Position numbers and translations under genes: made by a program. Under the pieces are notes generated by a model. The model did no database searches. It worked only from the letters and a program-made list of their open reading frames with translations, and was not told the origin of the DNA. DNA of 64,000 nt from Massilia putida (lineage in GTDB: Bacteria > Pseudomonadota > Gammaproteobacteria > Burkholderiales > Burkholderiaceae_D): the NCBI RefSeq assembly GCF_001941825.1, contig NZ_CP019038.1, forward strand, positions 3,348,001 to 3,412,000, in the 5' to 3' direction. Every line of letters begins with the position of its first letter. Positions within the stretch are counted from its first letter, which is position 1. Of this stretch, positions 47,117 through 56,188 are shown in pieces.

Positions 47117-48559
47117 CTACGGTTTTACCCATCCCCGCGCGACCACATCCGCCAACGTCCGGTCCAGACAAAACCGTATCCGCTCCACCATCTCATCGAT
47201 CTGCGCATACGTCATCACGAGCGGCGGCGCCACGATCATCCGGTCCCCGACGGCGCGCATGATGACGCCGTTGTCGAACATGTGCTGCCGGCACACCATC
47301 CCCGCCCCCAGCGCGCGCGCGAACGGCTCGCAATCGTGCACGGTCGCGCCCTTGCGCCGCACGAGGTTCAGGCCCGCCGCCATGCCGATGCTTTCCGTGT
47401 GCCCGACGAGCGGGTGGTCCGCCAGGCGCGCGAACGCGACCTTCAGGTGCGGACCCGTCTCGCGCGCGACCTTGTCGACCAGCTTCTCGTCCTCGATGAT
47501 GCGCAGGTTTTCCAGCGCCGCCGCGCAGGCGACGGGGTGGCCGGAATACGTGAAACCGTGATTGAAATCGCCGCCGCGTTCGATCAGCGCGCGCGCCACC
47601 CGCTCGCCGACCAGCACGCCGCCGAGCGGCACATAGCCCGACGTGACGCCTTTCGCGAACGGGATCAGGTCCGGCCGCATGCCCATGCGCTCGCAGCCGA
47701 ACCACGTGCCCAGCCGGCCGAAGCCGCAGATGACTTCGTCCGAGACGAGCAGGATGCCGTACTTGTCGCAGATGCGCTGGATCTGCGGCCAGTAGGTCTG
47801 CGGCGGGATGATGACGCCGCCCGCGCCCTGCACCGGTTCGCCGATGAACGCGGCGACCTTGTCCGGCCCCAGCTCCAGGACCTTCTGTTCGAGCCAGTCG
47901 GCCGCCAGCAGCCCGAATTCCGCTTCGGACAGGCCCCGTCCGTGCTCGGTAAAATTCGGCTGCTCGATGTGGTGGATGCCGGGGATCGGCAGCGCGCCCT
48001 GGGCGTGCATCGCGTCCATGCCGCCCAGCGACGCCCCGGCCACCGTGCTGCCGTGGTAGGCGTTGCGGCGGCTGATGACGATGTGTCGCTCCGGCTGGCC
48101 CATCAACTGCCAGTAGCGCCAGACCATGCGCAGTGCCGTGTCGTTCGCTTCCGAGCCGGAACTGGTGAAGAACACGTGCTCGAAGCCGGGCGGTGCCAGG
48201 CCCGCCAGCTTTTCCGCCAGCTTCACGGCCGGCACGTTCGTCGTGTTGAAGAAGCTGTTGTAGAACGGCAGAACGTCCATCTGCCGGGCGACGGCTTGCG
48301 TGATGGACGCGCGGCCGTAGCCCACGTTCACGCACCACAGGCCGGACATGCCGTCGATGATTTTATTGCCGTCCGAATCCCACAGGTAGATGCCCTCCCC
48401 GCGCACCATCACGCGCGCGCCCCGGGCGCTCAGGGCGCCGTGGTCGGTGAACGGATGCAGGAAGTGGGCGCTGTCGAGTTGTTGCAATGTGCGGGTGTCA
48501 TGCTCCTCCCGGACCGGCGCGCGCAGGCCTGCCTCGAATGCCATGGTGTCGATAGTCAT
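47117..48559 (-). CDS. Putrescine-pyruvate aminotransferase (SpuC-like), class III
   Basis: A 480-residue PLP-dependent omega-aminotransferase. Motifs: FFTSSGSEANDTALRMVWRY, RRNAYHGSTVAGASLGGM, VSDEVICGFGRLG with the cofactor aspartate, and FAKGVTSGYVPLGG with the lysine that binds PLP. The early DSAHFLHPFTDH is typical of SpuC and related putrescine/beta-alanine transaminases. AGGAG lies ahead of the ATG at 48559. The enzyme could act on putrescine itself or on gamma-glutamylputrescine in place of a PuuB oxidase (inference). GS copy 2 lies 27 bases upstream in the same direction. Confidence 0.85.
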   Translation of the reverse strand: MTIDTMAFEAGLRAPVREEHDTRTLQQLDSAHFLHPFTDHGALSARGARVMVRGEGIYLWDSDGNKIIDGMSGLWCVNVGYGRASITQAVARQMDVLPFYNSFFNTTNVPAVKLAEKLAGLAPPGFEHVFFTSSGSEANDTALRMVWRYWQLMGQPERHIVISRRNAYHGSTVAGASLGGMDAMHAQGALPIPGIHHIEQPNFTEHGRGLSEAEFGLLAADWLEQKVLELGPDKVAAFIGEPVQGAGGVIIPPQTYWPQIQRICDKYGILLVSDEVICGFGRLGTWFGCERMGMRPDLIPFAKGVTSGYVPLGGVLVGERVARALIERGGDFNHGFTYSGHPVACAAALENLRIIEDEKLVDKVARETGPHLKVAFARLADHPLVGHTESIGMAAGLNLVRRKGATVHDCEPFARALGAGMVCRQHMFDNGVIMRAVGDRMIVAPPLVMTYAQIDEMVERIRFCLDRTLADVVARGWVKP

Positions 48560-48586
48560 GATGATCTCCTCGTCGTCGTCGCATGG

Positions 48587-49957
48587 TCATACGTGCAGTA
48601 ACAGGTGTTCCCGTTCCCACGGGCTGATGACGGTCATAAATTCCTGGTGCTCCAGTTCCTTGACCGCGGAATAGACGTCGATGAAGCGCTCGCCGAGGAT
48701 GTCGCGCAGGTGGTCCTCGCCGCGCAGCAAGGTCAGCGCCTCGGACAGGCCTTGCGGCAGCTCGACCTTCATCTTGTAGGCGCTGCCCTCGACCATGGGC
48801 GTCGGCTCCAGCTGTTCCTGGATGCCGAGGTAACCGCAGGCCAGGGTGACCGCCAGCGCGAGGTAAGGATTGGCGTCGGCGCCGATCACGCGGTTTTCCA
48901 CGCGCCGGTCCTGCGAGCCGGACACGGGCACGCGGAAGCCCACGGTGCGGTTGTCCACGCCCCATTGCAGGTTGATCGGGGCGGCCGTGTGGCGCACGAT
49001 GCGGCGATAGGAATTCACGTACGGCGCGACGATCGCCATCGCGGACGGCATGTATTTCTGCAGGCCGCCGATGTAGTGGCGGAAGAGATCCGACGGGGAG
49101 CCGTCCGGATTACTGAAAATGTTGCGGCCGGATTCCGCGTCGACGACGCTCTGGTGCACGTGCATCGCCGAGCCGGGCTCGCCAGCCATCGGCTTGGCCA
49201 TGAAGGTGGCGTACATGTCGTGCTTTAACGCGGCTTCGCGCAGGGTGCGCTTGAAATAAAAGACCTTGTCGGCCAGGCCCAGCGGTTCGCCGTGCTGGAA
49301 ATTGATCTCCATCTGGCCGGCGCCGATCTCGTGGATCAGCGTGTCGACGTCGAGGCCCATCATGTCGCAGTAATCGTAGATGTCCTCGAACAGCGGATCG
49401 AATTCGTTGACCGCGTCGATGCTGTAGACCTGGCGGCTCGTCTCGGAGCGGCCGCTGCGGCCGATCGGCGCGGCCAGCGGCAGGTCGGGGTCGATGTTTT
49501 TCGCCGTGAGATAGAACTCCAGCTCGGGCGCGACGAGCGGTTTCCAGCCCTTTTTCTCATACAGCTTCAGCACGCGGCGCAGCACGCTGCGCGGCGCGAA
49601 ATCGACGAGCCTGCCGTCGGCGAAATAGCAGTCGTGGATCACTTGCGCGGTCGGGTCGACGGCCCACGGCACCATCGTGATCGTGCCAGGGTCGGCCTTC
49701 AGGATCATGTCGCGGTCGGTGGTCGAGATGGCGCGGTCGAAGGCGTCGTCGTCGGAGGGCGAATTGCCGGTCACGGTCATGCCCAGCACGATTTCCGGCA
49801 AGCGCATGCCGCGGTCTTCGGTGAATTTGACGCGCGGAAGGATTTTTCCACGCGCGACGCCGGTCAGGTCGGGGACCAGGCATTCGATTTCGGTGACTCG
49901 TTTACCGTTGAGCCACTCGTCCATGTCGTTATACGAAAAATTGTCGCGGATAGCCAT
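48587..49957 (-). CDS. Glutamine synthetase family, gamma-glutamylpolyamine synthetase (PuuA-like), copy 2
   Basis: A 456-residue GS-fold ligase homologous to the product of 40388-41734. Seen: TEIECLVPDLTGVARGKILP, APELEFYL, HEIGAGQMEINF, MAKPMAGEPGSAMHVHQ, NRTVGFRVPVSG. Expected to ligate glutamate to putrescine or a longer polyamine. Two PuuA-type enzymes suggest different substrates, as with multiple PauA ligases in Pseudomonas. It is first or second in a leftward unit puuD, GS, aminotransferase; puuD ends 126 bases upstream. Confidence 0.87.
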   Translation of the reverse strand: MAIRDNFSYNDMDEWLNGKRVTEIECLVPDLTGVARGKILPRVKFTEDRGMRLPEIVLGMTVTGNSPSDDDAFDRAISTTDRDMILKADPGTITMVPWAVDPTAQVIHDCYFADGRLVDFAPRSVLRRVLKLYEKKGWKPLVAPELEFYLTAKNIDPDLPLAAPIGRSGRSETSRQVYSIDAVNEFDPLFEDIYDYCDMMGLDVDTLIHEIGAGQMEINFQHGEPLGLADKVFYFKRTLREAALKHDMYATFMAKPMAGEPGSAMHVHQSVVDAESGRNIFSNPDGSPSDLFRHYIGGLQKYMPSAMAIVAPYVNSYRRIVRHTAAPINLQWGVDNRTVGFRVPVSGSQDRRVENRVIGADANPYLALAVTLACGYLGIQEQLEPTPMVEGSAYKMKVELPQGLSEALTLLRGEDHLRDILGERFIDVYSAVKELEHQEFMTVISPWEREHLLLHV

Positions 49958-50083
49958 GATGTTCTCTCTGTCCGTTGAATGTTGACAGCCGCGCGCGGAC
50001 GCGCCGCCCGCGGGCTGCGTGGATGTCGAGCAGGGATCCGGGAAGCTATGGGACGGGCGTGACCGCCCATTTGGCGTCGGGGG

Positions 50084-50842
50084 TCATCGTGGTGTCCGTT
50101 TTGTAGCTTGGTAAGTGCGGCAGGCCTTGCCGAACGCACCGAACATCTTCATCGAATGCGGATTGTGGACGATGCGCCATTCCGGATGCCATTGCACGGC
50201 CAGCGTGAAGCCGGGCGCGTTCTTCACGGAGAAGGCTTCCACGAGCCCATCCTCGGCCGTCGCTTCGACGACGAGGCCCGGCGCCAGTTCGTTCACCCCT
50301 TGGCCATGCAGCGAATTCACCGGGATTTCTGGCAGGCCGATAATCTGATGCAGCATGCCGCCTTCCACGAGCTGGATCTTGTGGGCGTCGCCATACTGCT
50401 CGTCCATGCCGAGTTCCGGATTCTCCCGGTGATCGAAGTGCCCCGGCACGGCCTGCACGGCCTGGTGCAGGCTGCCGCCCAGCGCCACGTTCATTTCCTG
50501 GAAACCGCGGCAGATCGCGATGATCGGAATGCCGCGCTTCACGGCCGCGCGGATCAGCGGCAAGGTGGTCTGGTCGCGCGCCGGATCTTGCGGCAGCGAT
50601 GGGTCGAGCAACTCTTCGGAGTAATAGCTGGGGTGCACGTTCGAGGCCGAGCCCGTCAGCATGATCCCATCGCACAGCGCGAGCATCGTCTCCAGGTCGA
50701 GCGCTTCCCCCAGCGACGGCAGGATCAGCGGCGCGCAGTCGGCACCGAGGACGACGGCGTCGATATACTTGTGCTGGGCCGCGTGATAAGGGTGTTCACC
50801 GAAATCGCGGGTGCAAGCGGGGACGAAAACGATCGGGCGCAT
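50084..50842 (-). CDS. puuD: Gamma-glutamyl-gamma-aminobutyrate hydrolase, PuuD-like
   Basis: A 252-residue class I glutamine amidotransferase-like hydrolase of the peptidase C26 type. Cys111 in IAICRGFQEMN, His219 and Glu221 in VQWHPEW complete the triad, and HKYIDAVVLGADCAPL is typical of the family. It would release GABA from gamma-glutamyl-GABA. ATG at 50842 (MRPIVFVPACTRDF) starts the conserved sequence and is preferred over an ATG at 50869. It is the upstream gene of the leftward polyamine unit. Confidence 0.9.
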   Translation of the reverse strand: MRPIVFVPACTRDFGEHPYHAAQHKYIDAVVLGADCAPLILPSLGEALDLETMLALCDGIMLTGSASNVHPSYYSEELLDPSLPQDPARDQTTLPLIRAAVKRGIPIIAICRGFQEMNVALGGSLHQAVQAVPGHFDHRENPELGMDEQYGDAHKIQLVEGGMLHQIIGLPEIPVNSLHGQGVNELAPGLVVEATAEDGLVEAFSVKNAPGFTLAVQWHPEWRIVHNPHSMKMFGAFGKACRTYQATKRTPR

Positions 50843-51096
50843 GGTCTCTACCTTGTCGTGAGCGCACAAGAACCATCATACGTACAAACTGGTCCGAATG
50901 CGAGTGGCCGTTGTGTCAGATCAAGGAACGCACATTCCCAAGCAATGCTTCCCTGGAATCTGCTAGTCGAGCGGGTTCGTAACCCGTAGCAAAAGCTTAA
51001 CGTCAACTGAAAGACGATGCCAACACAAACGGTCCGGAGGACCTGGCGCGACGTGGTATCGTAGTCGCCACGCTCGAACGCGATGACGAGGTGCGT

Positions 51097-52551
51097 ATGT
51101 TCAAGCTCAACGATCCCTCCCTCCTGCGCCAGCAGGCGTATATCGACGGTCGCTGGTGCGACGCCGACGCCGGCAAGACGGTCGCCGTCGTCAATCCCGC
51201 CACCGGCGAAACGCTCGGCACCGTGCCGCACATGGGGGCCGAGGAAACCCGGCGCGCCATCGACGCGGCCAATGCCGCCTGGCCCGCATGGCGCAAGAAA
51301 ACGGCGCGCGAACGCGCCCTCGTCCTGCGCAAGTGGAACGACCTGATGCTGGAGAATGCCATCGACCTGGCGTCCATCATGACGGCCGAGCAGGGCAAGC
51401 CACTGGCCGAATCGAAAGGGGAAATTGCCTACGCCGCCTCGTTCTTCGAATGGTTCGGCGAGCAGGCCAAGCGCATCGAGGGCGACGTGCTGGAATCACC
51501 CGCGCCCGACCGCCGCATCGTCGTCACGAAGGAACCGATCGGCGTGTGCGCCGCGATCACGCCGTGGAATTTCCCGGCCGCGATGATCGCCCGCAAGGTC
51601 GCGCCCGCGCTGGCCGCGGGCTGTCCCATCGTCCTGAAACCGGCCGAGCTGACGCCGTATTCCGCCCTCGCGCTGGCCGTGCTGGCCGAACGCGCCGGCG
51701 TGCCGCCGGGCGTGTTTTCCATCGTGATCGGCGACTCGAAAACGATCGGCGCCGAGATGTGCGCGAATCCCGTTGTCCGCAAGCTCAGCTTTACGGGATC
51801 CACGGCCGTCGGCCGGTTGCTGATGGAACAATGCGCGCCGACGGTCAAGAAGCTGTCGCTGGAACTGGGCGGCAACGCGTCGTTCATCGTGTTCGACGAC
51901 GCCGATCTCGACGCGGCCGTCGAAGGCGCGATGGCCTCGAAATACCGCAACATGGGACAGACCTGCGTGTGCGCCAACCGCATCTATGTGCAGGATGGCA
52001 TCTACGATGCGTTCGCGCAAAAGCTGACGGCGGCCGTCGCGAAACTCAAGGTCGGCAACGGCATGGAACCGGGCGTGAACCAGGGGCCGCTGATCGAAGA
52101 AAAAGCTGTCGAGAAAGTCGAGCATCACATCGCGGACGCGCTCGGCAAAGGCGCCCGCCTGCTGCTGGGCGGCAAGCGCCATCCGCTGGGCCACACGTTC
52201 TTCGAACCGACCGTGCTGGCCGACGTCACGCCGCAGATGCTCATCTCGGACGAGGAAACCTTCGGCCCCGTGGCGCCGCTGTTCCGCTTCAAGACGGAGG
52301 ACGACGTGATCGCCCTCGCCAACGCGACGGAATACGGCCTGGCGTCGTATTTCTACGCGCGCGACATCGGCCGCGTGTGGCGCGTGGCCGAGCGGATCGA
52401 ATCGGGCATGGTGGGCGTGAACACGGGCCTGATCTCGAACGAGGTCGCGCCGTTCGGCGGCGTCAAGCAATCGGGCCTGGGCCGCGAAGGATCGAAGTAC
52501 GGCATGGACGATTATCTCGTCATCAAGTACATCTGCCTAGGCGGCATGTGA
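51097..52551 (+). CDS. gabD: NAD(P)-dependent succinate-semialdehyde dehydrogenase family
   Basis: A 484-residue aldehyde dehydrogenase of the GabD type. Seen: TPWNFPAAMIARKVAPALAAG, SFTGSTAVGRLLM, SLELGGNASFIVFDDADLD, the catalytic cysteine in MGQTCVCANR, and GLGREGSKYGMDDYLVIKY at the end, a signature shared by GabD enzymes. It would turn succinate semialdehyde from GABA into succinate, the last step of the polyamine route encoded alongside. ATG at 51097 with GAGG six bases ahead is preferred to the GTG at 51091. It is divergent from puuD. A GABA transaminase gene is not seen. Confidence 0.87.
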   Translation: MFKLNDPSLLRQQAYIDGRWCDADAGKTVAVVNPATGETLGTVPHMGAEETRRAIDAANAAWPAWRKKTARERALVLRKWNDLMLENAIDLASIMTAEQGKPLAESKGEIAYAASFFEWFGEQAKRIEGDVLESPAPDRRIVVTKEPIGVCAAITPWNFPAAMIARKVAPALAAGCPIVLKPAELTPYSALALAVLAERAGVPPGVFSIVIGDSKTIGAEMCANPVVRKLSFTGSTAVGRLLMEQCAPTVKKLSLELGGNASFIVFDDADLDAAVEGAMASKYRNMGQTCVCANRIYVQDGIYDAFAQKLTAAVAKLKVGNGMEPGVNQGPLIEEKAVEKVEHHIADALGKGARLLLGGKRHPLGHTFFEPTVLADVTPQMLISDEETFGPVAPLFRFKTEDDVIALANATEYGLASYFYARDIGRVWRVAERIESGMVGVNTGLISNEVAPFGGVKQSGLGREGSKYGMDDYLVIKYICLGGM

Positions 52552-52552
52552 C

Positions 52553-52690
52553 AGGCAGGATGGACGGCTCCACCCGGCTGCAGGGTGATCGGAAACGTGA
52601 ACGCCGTCCACGCGTTCACGTGCCGGCTGTGTGGTCGCGATTTGCGCAAGATTGTTGAATGCGTGGACCGCGAAGCCGTCCACCCTACCG
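52553..52690. repeat. Dispersed GGTAGGGTGGAC-type inverted repeat element
   Basis: Bounded by AGGATGGACGGCTCC on the left and AGCCGTCCACCCTACC on the right, with an inner inverted pair around GTGAACGCC and GCGTTCACGTG. It fills the gap between the convergent gabD and MazG-like genes. Its outer edge TAGGGTGGAC matches the element at 36620-36697 and supplies the MazG-like gene's stop codon. Confidence 0.75.
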
Positions 52691-53056
52691 TTTGTACTCG
52701 TGATACTTGCGCGCGTCCCCGCGTACCTGGTCGGCCGGATACTTCGCGCGGTTGAGCACCATCTTTTCCTGCACGGCGGCGAGCAGGTCGACGTCCAGCT
52801 TGTCCGCCAGGCGCACGAGGTAGACGAGCACGTCCGCCATCTCGTGGCGCACCTCGACGAGCTTGTCCGCGCCGAGCTCGTCCGCCCGGCCGTGCTGGAG
52901 CCATTGGAAATGTTCCAGCAGCTCGGCCGCTTCCACCGTCAGCGCCGCGGCCAGGTTTTTCGGCGTGTGGAACTGGTCCCAGTCGCGCTCCTCGACGAAT
53001 TCGCGCACAATGGCGCGCAAGCACGCCAAGTCGCCAAGTGACGGATCATTTGCCAT
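52685..53056 (-). CDS. MazG-like nucleotide pyrophosphohydrolase
   Basis: A 123-residue all-alpha NTP pyrophosphatase of the MazG/RS21-C6 (dCTPase) type. Seen: FVEERDWDQFHTPKNLAAAL, LTVEAAELLEHFQWLQ and EMADVLVYLVRLADKLDVDL; the repeated ExxE...ExxD acidic pattern binds magnesium. Such enzymes clean non-canonical nucleotides; exact substrate unknown. ATG at 53056 is chosen for its spacing to GGAG; an ATG at 53065 is equally in frame. The TAG stop sits at the edge of the repeat element. It is divergent from the LacI-type regulator. Confidence 0.87.
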   Translation of the reverse strand: MANDPSLGDLACLRAIVREFVEERDWDQFHTPKNLAAALTVEAAELLEHFQWLQHGRADELGADKLVEVRHEMADVLVYLVRLADKLDVDLLAAVQEKMVLNRAKYPADQVRGDARKYHEYKR

Positions 53057-53127
53057 AATAATCATGCTCCAATACAAGAATCCCGCATGGGACGCCATGA
53101 TACTCCGGCCGGACCCGGCCCCGACGC

Positions 53128-53141
53128 TGATAACGCTACCA
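53128..53141 (+). promoter_or_regulatory. Operator-like sequence before the LacI-type regulator
   Basis: TGATAACGCTACCA matches 12 of 14 positions of the perfect palindrome found before gntK (54250-54263). It lies 12 bases ahead of the regulator's start codon, consistent with negative autoregulation. Confidence 0.6.
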
Positions 53142-53152
53142 AACAACGCACG

Positions 53153-54181
53153 ATGAATAAACCAGAAACTCTGCGCAGCCGCGCCAGCGGCCGCGTCACG
53201 TTGGCCGAGGTGGCGGCCCGGGCCGGTGTCGGGACCATGACGGTGTCGCGCGTGATCAACCAGCCGGAGCTGGTGTCCGCCGCGTTGCGCACGCGTATCG
53301 AAGAGGCGATCGCGGAGCTGGGCTACATCCCCAACCGCGCCGCCCGCGCCCTGGTGTCGGCGCAGTCGAAGGTGATCGTCGTGCTGGTGCCCTCGCTGTC
53401 GAATGCCGTGTTCACCGACGTGCTGGCCGGCGTCCAGGACGCACTGGGCGGCGACGGTTACCAGATCCTGATCGGCAATACGATGTATTCGGATGCCGAG
53501 GAAGAGAAGCTGCTCGGCATCTACCTGCAATCGAACCCGGACGGCGTGTTGCTCTCCGGCCTGACGCACAGCAAGCAGGTCACGCACATGCTGGCCACGT
53601 CGAAGCTGCCGGTCGTGTCAATGATGGATTTGGCGAGCGAGCCGGACGTCATGTCTGTCGGCTTTTCGCAACTGGAAGCCGGCTACACGATGACGCGCTA
53701 CCTGATCGACAAAGGCTACAAACGCATCGGCTTCATGGGCGCGCAGCGGGACGAACGCACGTTGAAACGGGCGGAGGGCTACCGCCGCGCCCAGCGCGAC
53801 GCGGGCCTGTACGATCCCCGGCTCGAGGTCATGGTCGGCGACCCCTCCTCGCTCGCGCTCGGCTCGGAACTGCTGGGCCGCATGCTGTCGGTGACGCCCG
53901 ACTGCGACGCCATCTTCTGCTGCAACGACGACCTGGCGCAGGGCGCCATCTTCCAGTGCCAGCGGCGCGGCATCGCCGTGCCCGGCCGGCTGGCCATCTG
54001 CGGCTTCAACGACCTGCCCGTGTCGGCCTGGATGAATCCGTCGGTCACCACCATCGCCACGCCGCGCTACCGCATCGGCTATGAAGCCGCCCAGCTGTTG
54101 CGCGCCGTCATCCAGGGCGAGAAGCCCGCCGTCACCCGCATCGATCTCGGCTTCACGCTGATGGCGCGCGAGAGCGCCTGA
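53153..54181 (+). CDS. LacI family regulator, GntR-type gluconate repressor
   Basis: A 342-residue LacI-type repressor. The N-terminal helix-turn-helix is in RVTLAEVAARAGVGTMTVSR, with the hinge at LGYIPNRAARALVS, followed by a periplasmic-binding-protein-like sensor domain (VIVVLVPSLSNAVFTDVLAG, IFCCNDDLAQGAIFQC, CGFNDLPVSAWMNP). The resemblance is closest to gluconate repressors GntR/IdnR. ATG at 53153 begins the conserved sequence. It heads the gntK-MFS-porin group and is expected to release the operators when gluconate or gluconate-6-phosphate is bound. Confidence 0.9.
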   Translation: MNKPETLRSRASGRVTLAEVAARAGVGTMTVSRVINQPELVSAALRTRIEEAIAELGYIPNRAARALVSAQSKVIVVLVPSLSNAVFTDVLAGVQDALGGDGYQILIGNTMYSDAEEEKLLGIYLQSNPDGVLLSGLTHSKQVTHMLATSKLPVVSMMDLASEPDVMSVGFSQLEAGYTMTRYLIDKGYKRIGFMGAQRDERTLKRAEGYRRAQRDAGLYDPRLEVMVGDPSSLALGSELLGRMLSVTPDCDAIFCCNDDLAQGAIFQCQRRGIAVPGRLAICGFNDLPVSAWMNPSVTTIATPRYRIGYEAAQLLRAVIQGEKPAVTRIDLGFTLMARESA

Positions 54182-54212
54182 CCCGTCTGCTGCGCTGCAG
54201 CATAGAAATTTC

Positions 54213-54263
54213 TTTACAAAGTCATCGATCGGAGTAGACTCGGCCGTCCTGATAGCGCTATCA
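54213..54263 (+). promoter_or_regulatory. gntK promoter with palindromic operator
   Basis: TTTACA (54213-54218), 16 bases, TAGACT (54235-54240) make a plausible sigma70 promoter. Ten bases later lies TGATAGCGCTATCA (54250-54263), a perfect 14-base palindrome of the LacI/GntR half-site type, close to the expected start of transcription. A repressor bound there would block the gntK operon. Additional half sites TTATCA occur at about 54267 and 54278. Confidence 0.75.
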
Positions 54264-54292
54264 GATTTATCAAGAATTATCAGAGACAGACC

Positions 54293-54823
54293 ATGCCCAT
54301 TCCCGTTCCATCATCGTATGCCCGACCGGCCCGCTGGGTCGTCATGGGCGTCTCCGGCTGCGGCAAGAGCGAAGTCGGACAACGCCTGGCACAAGCACTG
54401 GGCGTCCGCTTTCTCGAAGGCGACGCCTATCACAGCCCGGCTAACGTCGCCAAGATGGCCGCCGGGATTCCGCTCGACGACGCCGACCGTGCCGACTGGC
54501 TGCGCGCCCTGCAGGCCGAGATCGCCCAAGCCCGGGCGAGCGGCGCAGGCTTTGTACTGGCCTGCTCGGCCCTCAAGCGCCGTTACCGCGACGTGCTGCG
54601 CGACGGCGCGCCGGACCTGCGCTTTGCCCACCTGAGCGGGCCGCGCGACCTGATCGCCGAGCGCATGCTGGCGCGCACGGCGCACTACATGCCGGCGTCG
54701 CTGCTCGACAGCCAGCTGCGCGACCTCGAACCGCTGCAGCCGGACGAATCCGGCGTCCTGCTGGACATCCGCAAACCACTCGCCGTCCTCACCGACGACA
54801 TCCTTCACCCCGAGGGTCGCTAG
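54293..54823 (+). CDS. gntK: Gluconokinase
   Basis: A 176-residue P-loop kinase that phosphorylates D-gluconate to 6-phosphogluconate, feeding the pentose-phosphate or Entner-Doudoroff routes. Walker A is GVSGCGKSEVG; also seen are FLEGDAYHSPANVAKMAAGIPL, ACSALKRRYRDVLR and the typical HYMPASLLDSQL. Length is right for GntK. It follows its operator and is the first structural gene of the regulon. Confidence 0.96.
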   Translation: MPIPVPSSYARPARWVVMGVSGCGKSEVGQRLAQALGVRFLEGDAYHSPANVAKMAAGIPLDDADRADWLRALQAEIAQARASGAGFVLACSALKRRYRDVLRDGAPDLRFAHLSGPRDLIAERMLARTAHYMPASLLDSQLRDLEPLQPDESGVLLDIRKPLAVLTDDILHPEGR

Positions 54824-54857
54824 AACCCATCACTCAATCACACAGGAGACGACAACC

Positions 54858-56174
54858 ATGACATTCACAAGACAACAAGGCATCCCCCGCCGCCGCTGGG
54901 GCATCGGCGCCCTGCTCGGCATGGGCGTGCTGATCAACTACATCGACCGCATCGGCCTGTCCGTCGCGGCCCCGCAGATCAAGGACGTGTTTCACCTGAG
55001 CGCCGTCGAACTGGGCCTGCTGTTCTCCGCGTTCGCGTGGTCGTATTCGCTGCTGCAGATTCCGGTCGGCATGGTGCTGGACCGCTTCGGCCCGACCAAG
55101 GTCGGCCGCTGGGGCGCCTTCCTGTGGGGCGTGGCTTCCGTGATCACGGCATTCTCGAGCGGCTTCGCGGGCATCTTCATCGCGCGCATCCTGCTGGGCG
55201 TGGCCGAGGCGCCCGCCTTTCCGGTCAGCTCCAAGGCCACCGGCTACTGGTTCCCGCGCAACGAGCGCGGTCTGGCGACCGCGATCTTCGATGCGGCCGC
55301 CAAGTTCTCGAACGTGATCGGCGTACCGCTCGTCGCGATCACGGTGGTGAGCGCCGGCTGGCGCTGGGGTTTTGCGCTGACGGCCACGCTCAGCTTCCTG
55401 TACTTCATCGCCTTCACCTGGCTGTACCGCGACCCGAGCGCGGACAAGCGCCTGTCGAAAGCGGAATACGATTACATCCAGCGCGGCGGTGCCGCTCCGG
55501 AAGGTCCGGCCGACGCCGGTGCCCTGAACATGCTGGGCTATCTGCTGACCAAGACCAAGGTGTGGGGCCTGACGATCGGCTTCGCCGCCTACGGTTACAC
55601 CTTCTATCTGTTCCTGACCTGGCTGCCCGGCTACCTGGTCGAGGCGATGCACATGAGCATCCTGAAATCGGCCGGCTTCGCCGCGATTCCGTGGGCGTTC
55701 GCCACCGTCACCGATCTGTTCGTCGGCGGCTGGCTGATCGATCACCTCATCTCGCGCGGCAAGGATGAATCGACCGTGCGCAAGACCGTGCTGATCGTCG
55801 GCATGTTCTTCGGCCTCGCCGTGTTCGGCGCCACGCAAACCACCGATCCGGCCTGGGCCATCTTTTGGATCTCGATCGCGCTGGGCGGTCTGGCCGCGGC
55901 CGCACCGGTCGGCTGGTCGCTCCCGTCCCTGATCGCACCGAAGGGCGGCGCCGGCACCATCGGCGGCATCATGAACTTCGCCAACAACCTGATGGGTGCC
56001 GCGGCCCCAATCGTGACCGGCATGATCGTCGGCGCCACCGCCTCGTTCACCAACGCCTTCTTCGTCGCCGGCGTCATCCTGCTCGTCGGCATCGTCTGCT
56101 TCGTGTTCGTGCTCGGGAAGATCGAGCCGATTCCGGATCCGGAACCGGTCCGCGCAACGGTCACGGCTGCCTGA
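54858..56174 (+). CDS. MFS transporter, anion:cation symporter type (gluconate/hexuronate-like)
   Basis: A 438-residue transporter of the anion:cation symporter subfamily (hexuronate, galactonate, ketogluconate carriers). Twelve helices are predicted; YIDRIGLSVAAPQI in helix 1 and GVAEAPAFPVSSKATGYWFP are typical. Context between gluconokinase and a porin, under a GntR-like regulator, indicates gluconate or 2-ketogluconate as substrate (inference). It begins 35 bases after gntK with an AGGAGACGACAACC leader. Confidence 0.9.
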   Translation: MTFTRQQGIPRRRWGIGALLGMGVLINYIDRIGLSVAAPQIKDVFHLSAVELGLLFSAFAWSYSLLQIPVGMVLDRFGPTKVGRWGAFLWGVASVITAFSSGFAGIFIARILLGVAEAPAFPVSSKATGYWFPRNERGLATAIFDAAAKFSNVIGVPLVAITVVSAGWRWGFALTATLSFLYFIAFTWLYRDPSADKRLSKAEYDYIQRGGAAPEGPADAGALNMLGYLLTKTKVWGLTIGFAAYGYTFYLFLTWLPGYLVEAMHMSILKSAGFAAIPWAFATVTDLFVGGWLIDHLISRGKDESTVRKTVLIVGMFFGLAVFGATQTTDPAWAIFWISIALGGLAAAAPVGWSLPSLIAPKGGAGTIGGIMNFANNLMGAAAPIVTGMIVGATASFTNAFFVAGVILLVGIVCFVFVLGKIEPIPDPEPVRATVTAA

Positions 56175-56188
56175 AAGGAAAACGTACA

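Noticed and set aside
50971..50987. tRNA-like anticodon stem-loop (GCGGG-TTCGTAA-CCCGT)
   Set aside because: The hairpin would suit a tRNA-Thr anticodon arm, but no D arm, T arm or acceptor stem can be built around it.
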